In this document: in pieces, positions 45,773 to 53,639 of the stretch
Numbering within the stretch: position 1 is the first letter of the stretch
Layout: each line of letters opens with the position of its first letter
Assembly: GCA_003635265.1 (NCBI GenBank)
Contig: PYIZ01000053.1
Span: forward strand, 124,001-188,000
Reading direction: 5' to 3'
DNA length: 64,000 bases
Origin: Candidatus Poribacteria bacterium
GTDB lineage: Bacteria > Poribacteria > WGA-4E > PCPOR2b
Notes under the pieces: model-generated
What the model was told of the DNA's origin: nothing
Seen by the model: only the letters and a program-made list of their open reading frames with translations
The model's database searches: none
Program-made: the position numbers and the translations under genes

Positions 45773-47034
45773 GTAACCATCAGTCGCCAGTTACTCGCCA
45801 CGTCTATGACAACGGTCTGACCCTGCTCATCCGAGAAAACCACTTCAATCAGACTGTTGCAATCAGCGGCCGCTTGAAGGCAGGAAGCATGTATGACCAC
45901 CAAAGTTCCTACGGGCTAGCAGATGTTGTTGCCAATATGCTAACCAAAGGAACTGAAAACCGGACATGGGAAGAGATCGCTGAGACAACCGAGTCTGTCG
46001 GTGCAAATATAGGCGCTGCGAGCAGCACCGAGACGGTAAGCATTGAGGGACGCCTGCTGTCAAAGGATTTTGATCGGGTGCTTGACGTGCTCAATGACAT
46101 CCTGCGCGCCTCTAACTTTCCGCAGGAAGAGCTTGAAAAACACCGGCATCAGGTCTATAGTTGGCTAAAGGCATGGGAAGATGAAACCGATGACGTTGCG
46201 GATCGGCTGCTTCGAGAGGCAATCTATCCCGTTGAACACCCCTATCATTGGCGTGTGCAGGGGACGGAGGAATCAGTTGAGCGCATCCAGAGGGGTGCAT
46301 TAGTTGATTTTCATGCAACCTTTTATCGGCCCGATTCGCTCATCCTAGCGATTGTCGGTGATGTGGAAACACAGGCAATCATTGAAAAAATTGATGCTGC
46401 AATGGGGGATTGGGCAGTAAATGGCGAAAAACCACCCTTCACCATACCGACGGTAGAATATTGCGAAAAACAGGTTGTGAGCAAGCCGATGATGGACAAG
46501 TCACAGGCAAATATTGAGATCGGACATAAGGGAATTACCCGAAAAAATCCAGACTTCTACACTATCAATCTCATGAACGCTGTCTTGGGCGGAAGCGCAG
46601 GGATTGCCCGCTTATTTGGTCGTGTGCGCGATGTACAAGGGCTCGCATACAGCGTGTGGAGTTCGTTCAGTCCATCAATGGGTGAAGGGCTTTTTCATGC
46701 AAGCGCTGGCGTTAATCCAGCCAACGTAGATAAAGCCGTTAAAAGCATCCTGCACGAGATTGAATTGATGAAATCCGATGGTATCACGCTGGAAGAATTA
46801 TCGGACGCCCAGAACCTAATTGTCGGCAATTTCGCGCTAGCACTCGAAACCAACAGGGGACTCGCAGCAGTGCTCCTAACGGCAGAACTGTACGGTTTGG
46901 GACTCGACTATCTTGAGCACCATGAATCAATCTATCGGAGCATCACCCGTGCACAGGTGAACGCCGCTGCCCAGAAATATCTGCACCCCGATCTGTGCAG
47001 TATCGCAATCGCGGGACCGTATCGTGAAACGTAA
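45769..47034 (+). CDS. M16 peptidase-like, non-catalytic subunit
   Basis: A 421-residue M16 homologue. The position of HxxEH is occupied by SSYGLADVVANMLTKGT, so zinc ligands and the catalytic Glu are missing. A C-terminal R/Y-type region is kept (NAVLGGSAGIARLFGRVRDVQGLAYSVWSSF), which helps substrate binding in the partner subunit of heterodimeric M16B enzymes. AGGAGG lies upstream, and the start overlaps the stop of the catalytic gene (ATGA), consistent with translational coupling. Confidence 0.9.
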   Translation: MSNHQSPVTRHVYDNGLTLLIRENHFNQTVAISGRLKAGSMYDHQSSYGLADVVANMLTKGTENRTWEEIAETTESVGANIGAASSTETVSIEGRLLSKDFDRVLDVLNDILRASNFPQEELEKHRHQVYSWLKAWEDETDDVADRLLREAIYPVEHPYHWRVQGTEESVERIQRGALVDFHATFYRPDSLILAIVGDVETQAIIEKIDAAMGDWAVNGEKPPFTIPTVEYCEKQVVSKPMMDKSQANIEIGHKGITRKNPDFYTINLMNAVLGGSAGIARLFGRVRDVQGLAYSVWSSFSPSMGEGLFHASAGVNPANVDKAVKSILHEIELMKSDGITLEELSDAQNLIVGNFALALETNRGLAAVLLTAELYGLGLDYLEHHESIYRSITRAQVNAAAQKYLHPDLCSIAIAGPYRET

Positions 47035-47056
47035 AGCATAAAAGGTTATCGAAAAA

Positions 47057-47176
47057 ATGCCTGATGCCTCCCAGTTGGAGCACTTTTATCGTGCAGTTTC
47101 GGCAGAGGAACTTATCGCTATTCGCCAAGCCGGAGGGCTTGTTCTGAACAGAACAGAGATATTATGGAAGAGATAA
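47057..47176 (+). CDS. Short ORF, possibly a truncated gene
   Basis: A 39-codon frame (MPDASQLEHFYRAVSAEE..., ending NRTEILWKR). The FYRAVSAEELIAIRQAGGLVL segment has the look of a domain start but stops after 39 residues, overlapping the next gene by 13 bases. It may be a remnant or a small peptide. I do not recognise the family. Confidence 0.3.
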   Translation: MPDASQLEHFYRAVSAEELIAIRQAGGLVLNRTEILWKR

Positions 47177-47727
47177 GAATCAAAACCAAGGAGGTGCTCG
47201 ATCGGGTCGAAAAAGCACCTGACGGGAGTTTTCTGCTGAGAGTTCGCAGTTTTGTTAAGTTTGCCCAACAGCAGCGTGAACCTTTTGGTAAGATCCTTGT
47301 GGAAGAATTGGAGGCACAATATCAAGCGTTTAAGGCCGAAAAAAACTTCACGGGTGCCGCTGAATACGCCCTGATTTGTGCGCTGTGGAAGTGCCCGACT
47401 AGAGAGGCGGTGCCAGTCTTGTCTAAAATATTTGTCGAGAATCCAACGGCAGGGCGAGAGGAAATTGCACAAATCTTTCGTGACCTTGGCGATCCACGAG
47501 CAGTCAAACCGCTTCTCTCCGTTCTGGACACCCTTGATGATAATAACGATATAGGCGGTCATTTACGTTCGGCGATTGCGGAGGCACTCGGTGCTATCGG
47601 GGATTCATACGCTCTGCCTGCGCTTCGACGGTTAGAAGTAACTCCCTCCGACGACAACAAAAAAATCGCAAGGTATGCAAAGTGGGCGATTGAACAACTA
47701 GAGTCCCGTCCGCCCAACCGCGATTAA
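47164..47727 (+). CDS. HEAT-repeat protein
   Basis: A 187-residue all-helical protein. The C-terminal half has HEAT/PBS-lyase-like repeats (IAQIFRDLGDPRAVKPLLSVL, then IAEALGAIGDSYALPALRRL, then ARYAKWAIEQLES). The N-terminal half (EEIRIKTKEVLDRVEKAPDG...) is helical without a known domain. Such proteins usually mediate protein-protein contacts. Its last 30 bases overlap, in antisense, the end of the convergent GDPD gene, so the C-termini of both are encoded by the same DNA. Confidence 0.75.
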   Translation: MEEIRIKTKEVLDRVEKAPDGSFLLRVRSFVKFAQQQREPFGKILVEELEAQYQAFKAEKNFTGAAEYALICALWKCPTREAVPVLSKIFVENPTAGREEIAQIFRDLGDPRAVKPLLSVLDTLDDNNDIGGHLRSAIAEALGAIGDSYALPALRRLEVTPSDDNKKIARYAKWAIEQLESRPPNRD

Positions 47728-48384
47728 CAGATCCGGACGATTTGAACCGATGGCGTCAACCCCCAAATCCATGGCACGCTGTATCTCCTCAACCGTGTCA
47801 GGATTCCATGCACGAATCTGGAGACCGTGTGCGTGTGCTTTCTGAACGAGATCCGCATCAATGTTCAGATGTTGGATGTGTATCGCTTCCGCTCCCATAT
47901 CGATTGCTTGTTCACACGCGTCAGGCGGTGGAATCGCCCACAGCGCACCTAGCCTCAAGTTCGGATTCAGTTGACGGGCTTCACGTAGCCGTTCATGGAC
48001 AAACGAAGTCAGAAGCACCTCATTTTCCATACTGTTTTGCTTAACTGTTTGGACGACCGGTTCAGCCGTACCGGGCCCTTTCAGTTCAATCTGGAGAATC
48101 ACCTTCCCGCGCACCAGATCCATTACCTCCTGTAGCGTTGGGAGGCGCTCTCCTTTGCCGGCGTCCAACTGTTTCACTTCTGCTAACGTAAAATCGGCGA
48201 TCTCACCCTGACCATCGGTTGTCCGATCCACAGTAGTATCGTGGATGACCACCAAGTGTTGATCGCGCGTGAGATGCACATCAATCTCTATCTGATCAAC
48301 GCCGAGATCTATCGCCTTTTGAATGGACAGCAGCGTATTCTCTGGTTCAAGTTTTGCTGCGCCCCGGTGTCCAGTAAGAATCAT
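47698..48384 (-). CDS. Glycerophosphodiester phosphodiesterase
   Basis: A 228-residue GDPD-family TIM barrel. GHRGAAKLEPENTLLSIQKAI gives the first catalytic His and metal Glu. QIEIDVHLTRDQHLVVIHDTTVDRTTDG gives the Glu-Asp pair and the second catalytic His. ILQIELKG gives a metal Glu. It cleaves glycerophosphodiesters to glycerol-3-phosphate and an alcohol, using Ca2+ or Mg2+. GAGAGGA lies upstream of the ATG. It follows the redoxin gene by 13 bases on the same strand and is probably co-transcribed with it. No signal peptide is seen. Confidence 0.9.
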   Translation of the reverse strand: MILTGHRGAAKLEPENTLLSIQKAIDLGVDQIEIDVHLTRDQHLVVIHDTTVDRTTDGQGEIADFTLAEVKQLDAGKGERLPTLQEVMDLVRGKVILQIELKGPGTAEPVVQTVKQNSMENEVLLTSFVHERLREARQLNPNLRLGALWAIPPPDACEQAIDMGAEAIHIQHLNIDADLVQKAHAHGLQIRAWNPDTVEEIQRAMDLGVDAIGSNRPDLLIAVGRTGL

Positions 48385-48397
48385 CTGAATCCTCTCT

Positions 48398-48895
48398 TTA
48401 GTTGTTACTATCTTGAAGCCCTTTCAAGGCTGCGACAATCTCCTCATGTTTGGGGAGATCAAACTGGTGTGAGCCAATATACATGAACCGGATAATTAAA
48501 TCCTTATCAATCACGAATGTCGCAGGACGAGCAATGTTATACGCATCAAGTCCCAGCCAATGATACACCCCATAGCTTCTGATCACCTCGCGCTCCTTAT
48601 CCGTAAGCAACGGAAAGGTGATATCGTGTGTTTCCGCGTATCGGCGCACCTCACGGGGCCATTGACCAACGATACTAAGCACAGCAGCCCCGAGTTCTGT
48701 GTATTCGCCGCTAGCGCGCTGAAGGTCTCCTAACTGGCGACGGCTGTTCGGTCACCACGTCCCCCGAAAGAAGGCGAGAATGACAGGCTGCCGACTGAGA
48801 TATGACTCAAGGCTCACAGTTTCACGCTGAACAGAGGTCAATGTGAATAGCGGTGCCTTATCACCGATGTTGAGAATCTTGTTTTTTCTTGGCAT
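48398..48895 (-). CDS. Peroxiredoxin-like (AhpC/TSA) redoxin with in-frame TGA, putative selenoprotein
   Basis: From ATG 48895 to the stop at 48398 the minus strand encodes 165 residues if TGA at 48754-48752 is read through. The N-terminal part (NIGDKAPLFTLTSV, then VILAFFRGTW) and C-terminal part (PNSRRQLGDLQRASGEYTEL, FPLLTDKEREVIRSYGV, ARPATFVIDKDLIIRFMYIG) join in one frame to a complete AhpC/TSA redoxin. Family members have W-C-P-x-C here; TGA replaces the first Cys (codon 48) and Ser the second. No other Cys exists. A small hairpin (AGG-AGA-CCT, 48731-48723) 21-29 bases after TGA is in bacterial SECIS range. Alternatives are a pseudogene or a sequencing error. Confidence 0.65.
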
Positions 48896-48984
48896 AATTT
48901 TCTCGCTCACGCCAGAAGTCGCCCAATAGAAACCGAGTTCTGTTTTTTCCATGAGTCCCGTAGGTCGAATTTCCTAGACTGATT

Positions 48985-49020
48985 GCACCAATGAACAAAT
49001 GGTTTTCACGTTTCACGCTT
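48985..49020 (+). repeat. AATGAAC repeat block
   Basis: CCAATGAACAAATGG followed by TTTTCACGTTTCACG, matching blocks at 31662-31715 and 51250-51311. Confidence 0.55.
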
Positions 49021-49025
49021 ATCGT

Positions 49026-50228
49026 TCAACCCTGTTCCAATTCTTGACGAATCCGTTCAGCAAGCGTCTCAGTGTTGCTGTCGTTCAAATGCAGCGGATT
49101 AATCATGAGTTTTCCTTCTGGGAGGCCGCCGTGGCTGACATAAATCGGTGGGGCACCGTTGCGAAGACTTTGACAGATCTCCATCGCGCCTCGACCGGCA
49201 GCCGCCTCATCAATCGCGATTTCCAAAAGCGGAAGGCTTTCGCCATCACCTTTATCACGGAGGTCGCATTGCACAGGGGAACCATTTAATTTTTCCGCGA
49301 TCCGGTTAAGACGTGCGTGCGCCTTGGAGGCTTCTTCATCATAAGCACCGGACGTGAAAAGCTGCAACGCCACAAGCAGGGCAATAATCTCCTCTTTCGA
49401 CACCTTAAAACCACGTCCTATTCCGTGCCGGGGGATGCCCCCGAGTTTCGTCTTATCAATAAGCGATGCGGGTGGATTCCACAATTCTAAATGGTCGTCC
49501 ATATCTAACAACTGTGCGACTGCCGGTCCTATGAGATTTCGCCGACCGCAGAGAATCCCCGTTGACTGGGGACCACGAATAGATTTTCCGCCGCTGAACG
49601 CTACCAAATCGGCACCCGTCGCAGCAATCGATTTAAGGTTGCTACGCGGGGGTAGTTCACCCGCTGCATCTACCAATACAGGAAATTGGTGCCGATGTGC
49701 GGCATCAACGAGTTCTTCGAGCGGCGGTCTAGAGGTTGGGCTGTATACATAAAGGATGCCCGCAGTATTCGGTCCAACAGCTGCCTCATATTCCCACGCT
49801 TCAGTTCGACGTACCCCTGCATTGGCAACGATTTCGTTGAAGCCGACCTCAACGAGTCGTGCACCGGCGGCTCTTACGGCGTGATCGTATCCACTTCGTT
49901 GCTCACGGGCGACGATAAACTCGTTGGGAAATCCGTCGCAGTGCGGTAGCTGCTCCATTCGTCCCAAGTCGTAGCCTGTTAAAATTGCAGCGGTCCCCAT
50001 GGTTAGGGCGGACGCAGCACCCGCGGAGACCAAACCGGCTTCCGTTCCGGTCGCCTCCGCGATAACTTTGGACGCAGCTGCCTGAAGTTGTTCAAGCGGC
50101 ACCGATGCACGCGCAGCTTCATTAAACGCCTCCAGAACCTCATCGGGCATCGGCGCACCGCCGAGACGGGTCACCGCTCCGGATGCATTGATAATCGGTG
50201 TAACGCCAAATTGTTCATAAATTCCCAT
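49026..50228 (-). CDS. SelA-like/DgaE-like PLP-dependent enzyme
   Basis: About 400 residues from ATG 50228; an earlier ATG at 50324 would run through repeat DNA. The opening GVTPIINASGAVTRLGGAPM resembles the SelA superfamily start. TGTEAGLVSAGAASALTMGTAAIL, PVLVDAAGELPPRSNL and the PLP Lys in LVAFSGGKSIRGPQSTGIL follow. True SelA has about 460 residues with an N-terminal domain; this shorter form fits the D-glucosaminate-6-phosphate ammonia-lyase (DgaE) type. It reads toward the redoxin gene that carries the in-frame TGA, 130 bases away. Confidence 0.75.
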   Translation of the reverse strand: MGIYEQFGVTPIINASGAVTRLGGAPMPDEVLEAFNEAARASVPLEQLQAAASKVIAEATGTEAGLVSAGAASALTMGTAAILTGYDLGRMEQLPHCDGFPNEFIVAREQRSGYDHAVRAAGARLVEVGFNEIVANAGVRRTEAWEYEAAVGPNTAGILYVYSPTSRPPLEELVDAAHRHQFPVLVDAAGELPPRSNLKSIAATGADLVAFSGGKSIRGPQSTGILCGRRNLIGPAVAQLLDMDDHLELWNPPASLIDKTKLGGIPRHGIGRGFKVSKEEIIALLVALQLFTSGAYDEEASKAHARLNRIAEKLNGSPVQCDLRDKGDGESLPLLEIAIDEAAAGRGAMEICQSLRNGAPPIYVSHGGLPEGKLMINPLHLNDSNTETLAERIRQELEQG

Positions 50229-50243
50229 AGATATTTCCAATCC

Positions 50244-50394
50244 GCTCATGTTAAGATTTAGTGCAAAGAAACCGAGTTTTTTTGGCAAAACTCGGTTTCT
50301 CTTCGTGTTCCGCTCGTTCCGCAAGGCGGAATCCCGATGTATCGGGACGAGAATCCTCGATGAATCGAGACTTGCACTTTCTTTTTACGTGAGC
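50244..50394 (+). repeat. MITE-like element B
   Basis: A 151-base unit with ends GCTCATGTTAAGATTTAGTG and CTTTCTTTTTACGTGAGC (imperfect inverted repeats, each continuing into a GTGCAA/TTGCAC core) and the same AAACCGAG/CTCGGTTT central hairpin as copy A. An extra about 60-base palindromic stretch (CGGAATCCCGATG-type) lies in its right half. It fills the divergent gap between the SelA-like and AAC(3)-like genes and may affect both promoters. Confidence 0.65.
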
Positions 50395-50427
50395 CTTCCA
50401 ATCTTATCAATTACTATTAAGGTTAAC

Positions 50428-51168
50428 ATGACAACACCACACACACGCGAAACACTCACACATGACCTGAAAAACTTGGGCGTTGAATTAGGCGATACGC
50501 TCTTTATTCACTCCTCCTTCAAGAGCCTCGGACCTGTCGAAGGTGGGGCAGGAACTGTGGTCAGCGCACTAGAGGACACCGTTGGGTCAGAGGGGCTCAT
50601 CTTGATGCCTTCGTTCAATCTTCTAGATGGAAGAGAGCTGCGGGTGAGCACATGGAACCTCGAAACAACGCCCTCCACGGTCGGTTGGCTCACCGAGTTT
50701 TTCCGACAGATGCCCGACACCTATCGCTCCGACCACTACTCCCACTCGGTCGCTGCACGGGGAAAAGACGCCAAAGAGTTTGTCAGTACGCATCTCAGCC
50801 GTGAGGGGTATAAATCACCATGGGACATTGAGCCGTGGGGCAAAACTTACGGCACACATTCCCCAATGCAGAAGGCGTATAAGGCGGATGGAAAGCTACT
50901 CATGCTCGGCGTTGACTACAACACTTCCACGTATGTCCACTTCGTGGAAGTCCTCTATTGGCATGAGTTGCTTAAACAAGATCCTGAAACACCCTATCCC
51001 GCGCTGGATAGACCACTGCTTGGGGTATTTTGGGACGAAGTAGGAACGTTAAACCGCGGATTGCTGGGCAATTCTGACTGCCGCCTCTTTCGCATACAGG
51101 CATATATCCATACCCTCTTGGGCGAAGTCGAGAGCAATCCCGACCCCTATGTCAGGGGGCGCTCCTAA
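50428..51168 (+). CDS. AAC(3)-family N-acetyltransferase
   Basis: A 246-residue protein of the aminoglycoside 3-N-acetyltransferase (Antibiotic_NAT) fold. LTHDLKNLGVELGDTLFIHSSFKSLG is its signature start. LILMPSFN, RSDHYSHSVAARG and the catalytic-site LLMLGVDYNTSTYVHFVE follow. Start ATG 50428 has AAGG upstream; the frame is open to 50248, but that part is translated repeat. Chromosomal members include enzymes not linked to drug resistance, for example YokD-like proteins. The acceptor is therefore unknown, and it should not be called a resistance gene on this evidence. Confidence 0.85.
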   Translation: MTTPHTRETLTHDLKNLGVELGDTLFIHSSFKSLGPVEGGAGTVVSALEDTVGSEGLILMPSFNLLDGRELRVSTWNLETTPSTVGWLTEFFRQMPDTYRSDHYSHSVAARGKDAKEFVSTHLSREGYKSPWDIEPWGKTYGTHSPMQKAYKADGKLLMLGVDYNTSTYVHFVEVLYWHELLKQDPETPYPALDRPLLGVFWDEVGTLNRGLLGNSDCRLFRIQAYIHTLLGEVESNPDPYVRGRS

Positions 51169-51190
51169 ATCCTTGAACTAATCAATCTTG

Positions 51191-51350
51191 GCTCATGTAA
51201 AGAGATGGGGCAACCGAAACCGAGTGAGTTCATGAGTTCACTCGGTTATTAATGAACCAATGTACTAATGAACCAATGAACAAAGAGTTTTCACGTTTTA
51301 CGCATCACGTTTTGCGCTTTTTGTGTTTTGTATCTTCTCTTAACGTGAGC
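51191..51350 (+). repeat. MITE-like element D with internal AATGAACC block
   Basis: Ends GCTCATGTAAAGAGATGGGG and TTCTCTTAACGTGAGC are inverted. An AACCGAGTGA...TCACTCGGTT hairpin lies inside (about 51217-51248). A block of AATGAACCA units and TTTTCACGTTTTACG (51250-51311) is nested within it. Confidence 0.6.
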
Positions 51351-51351
51351 C

Positions 51352-52170
51352 TCAATCTCTTAGTGGTGGTTTGATCTCTTTATTGATCGCCCAGTCGGGA
51401 TAGTAGTTATACACCTCGGCGCCGGGATACGGAGTGCCAAGTGGCTGCGGCGGCGCGTAAAACGGTCCCGGCATTCCTATCATCACCGACATGATGAATT
51501 GCAACCCTACCGATCTAAGTGTGCGGGCAGAGCGGACATTCCAAGGGGCGGTTGAAGCAAAGACGAACCGGTTATTTTCTAGGATCCAACGCCCAGCTGC
51601 ACTCGTGACGGCGCGCCCGAGTCCTCGTCCTTTGGCTTCCGGTGCAGTGTCAATGCCGATCTCCCAAACGTTATCATCTTCAGCACGAACCGCTGCAAGT
51701 GACGCCAATTTGCCAGCCTCAAAGATGCCGAAACCTGTCATCGCCTCATCCTCAAAGCAGTGCCAGAAAATATGATGATCGACCGTTTCTGCCAATTCCT
51801 CCCCGGAAAGCTGCACAGGACGATCATCCCCCGCATCACGAAAACAGTTTTCGTCGCCAACGTAGAACCAACTCGGTCCCCACACGCCGCATCCATCAGG
51901 GAGCAATACACGCGCCAGCTCATACCCACCGAATGTCGAGAACAGTTCCTCCAAGCTCAGGTTGGCAACGATCGGCTCAAGCTGTTCTAACCACTGCTTT
52001 TGCGTCGTTACAAGTCCACGCTCACCAACTCTTGCTGCGAATAACGGACTTGACGCTCCTTCCTCAGTCTCATAGACCGGTATCGGTTCTGAACCTAGCA
52101 AATCCAGATTTGCCCCAATCTTCTCGTCCAGCCACGGACGAAGGGCTTCGATAAGGTTTGATGCGTTCAT
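51352..52170 (-). CDS. GNAT-family N-acetyltransferase
   Basis: A 272-residue protein. The C-terminal half is a GNAT domain: VWEIGIDTAPEAKGRGLGRAVTSAAGRWIL is motif A with the R-G-x-G-R pyrophosphate loop, and FASTAPWNVRSARTLRSVGLQF is motif B. The N-terminal half (about 1-120) is unrelated to GNAT and unidentified. A Pro/Tyr-rich tail (GPFYAPPQPLGTPYPGAEVYNYYPDW) ends the protein. The acceptor is unknown. GGGGAAA lies upstream of the ATG. Confidence 0.75.
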   Translation of the reverse strand: MNASNLIEALRPWLDEKIGANLDLLGSEPIPVYETEEGASSPLFAARVGERGLVTTQKQWLEQLEPIVANLSLEELFSTFGGYELARVLLPDGCGVWGPSWFYVGDENCFRDAGDDRPVQLSGEELAETVDHHIFWHCFEDEAMTGFGIFEAGKLASLAAVRAEDDNVWEIGIDTAPEAKGRGLGRAVTSAAGRWILENNRFVFASTAPWNVRSARTLRSVGLQFIMSVMIGMPGPFYAPPQPLGTPYPGAEVYNYYPDWAINKEIKPPLRD

Positions 52171-52616
52171 TGCTGTTATTTCCCCTCAGATTCGTGCTAT
52201 CGTTCCTAGATTTCGCTTCATTGCGTTCGTTCAATACACCCATGGTTATCAATTACTTTTTCGCAGCTGCATCTACCTACTTAATTTTGCGGGATGATAG
52301 GCGATTGAGAGGAAATAATCAAGGAAAAAATACACGGCTCGACGGCTAATCTGTTAAGGAATATTGGCGAAGGTTGATGAAAAAGGGAGCGAAATCACAC
52401 CAAATTATGTATAAATGAAAGTTTTATCTAGATGTTGCATGGAGGCGTCTTTTTCCCTTGATAAACGTGTTGGAAAATGCGATTATTCTGCCATATGGGG
52501 ATTTCACTCTTATCTAACTCGTAAAATCAATTCAAAGTCTCTCAAGCAGAGAAATGTCGTCCGAATTAAGCTTCTCAAGCAGGCAGATCAATCAAATGCT
52601 AGAGAGGAGATAACAG
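52171..52616. other. Intergenic region without recognised feature
   Basis: 446 bases. AT-rich in its second half. No credible gene or repeat was seen apart from the ribosome site AGGAG just before the TTG start at 52617. Confidence 0.5.
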
Positions 52617-53576
52617 TTGAGACTTTTTCAGTCTTACCGAGCCATTATAGGAATTTTGTGTACTGTCATTTGGTTAGGGTGCGGTAATGACGATGAGAAC
52701 ACCAATAATAATGATGTCTACATCGAACCTGTTACGCCGCCACCAACTAAGATCGCGTTTGTATCAGACCGTGAGGAAAACCGGGAAATCTTTGTGATGA
52801 ATTCTGATGGTACGCAAGTCGTCAACATTACCAAGAATGAGGCTTCTGACTCCTATCCGAGTTGGTTGCCGAATAAGAACAAAATTGCGTTTACGTCAAA
52901 CCGTGAGGAAAACCATGAAATCTTCGTGATGAACTCTGATGGTACTAATGTCTTCAATATTACCAAGAATGAGGCTGCCGACTTGCAGCCCGATTGGTCG
53001 CCAGATGGGGGAAAAATCGTCTTTATCTCGAATCGTCAGGAAAACGAGGATGGAAGCGAAAATTGGGAAATCTACGTGATGCATGCTGATGGCACAAATC
53101 AGGTTAACATCAGCAGACATCATGCTACGGACAGAGATCCTGACTGGTCACCGGATGGGAAAAAGATCGCCTATGTATCCGACCGTAACGAAAACGACGA
53201 TGGAAGCCAGAATTGGGAAATCTACGTGATGCATGCTGACGGCACAAGCCAAGTTAACATCAGCAGACATCCAGAGGATGATTATAACCCCGACTGGTCC
53301 CCGAATGGAGATAAAATTGTTTTTATGGCGCTTCGTGAGGACAAATCTGAGATTTATGCGATGCGTGCTGACGGCACAAACCAAGTTAACATCAGCGAAC
53401 ATCCTGCTGCAGACAGAGATCCTACTTGGTCACCAGATGGCAAGCAAATTGTCTTTGCGTCGACGCGTGAACGAAATTCTGAAATCTATGTAATGAACGC
53501 CGATGGCACAGTTCAAATCAACATTACTAACAATCAAGGAGATGATTTTTTACCTGATTGGAGTTCTGGACGCTAA
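52617..53576 (+). CDS. TolB-like PD40 propeller lipoprotein, TTG start
   Basis: A 319-residue protein from TTG 52617, preceded by GAGAGGAG. A signal peptide with lipobox (IWLGC, Cys at about 22) is followed by an Asn-rich linker. Six PD40 propeller repeats follow, with the recurring pattern IAFVSDREENREIFVMNSDGT...VNIT and PDWSPDGKKI. Pairs of blades are nearly identical at DNA level (around 53041-53110 and 53185-53260), which shows recent blade duplication. It is probably outer-membrane or periplasmic and binds proteins or glycans. A full propeller would need the repeats to close on themselves. Confidence 0.82.
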   Translation: MRLFQSYRAIIGILCTVIWLGCGNDDENTNNNDVYIEPVTPPPTKIAFVSDREENREIFVMNSDGTQVVNITKNEASDSYPSWLPNKNKIAFTSNREENHEIFVMNSDGTNVFNITKNEAADLQPDWSPDGGKIVFISNRQENEDGSENWEIYVMHADGTNQVNISRHHATDRDPDWSPDGKKIAYVSDRNENDDGSQNWEIYVMHADGTSQVNISRHPEDDYNPDWSPNGDKIVFMALREDKSEIYAMRADGTNQVNISEHPAADRDPTWSPDGKQIVFASTRERNSEIYVMNADGTVQINITNNQGDDFLPDWSSGR

Positions 53577-53639
53577 AAGGCTTGTGCCCACTATAGGCGG
53601 CTTAATTACTGCAGGATAAACCTCAAAGAAAGGATTAAA

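Noticed and set aside
48682-48754. Frameshift or two separate genes in the redoxin
   Set aside because: Both parts are in the same frame; only a TGA separates them. No shift is needed, and the junction restores the W-x-P motif exactly.
50428-51168. Aminoglycoside resistance acetyltransferase
   Set aside because: The fold matches AAC(3), but there is no mobile resistance context and many members are unrelated to resistance.
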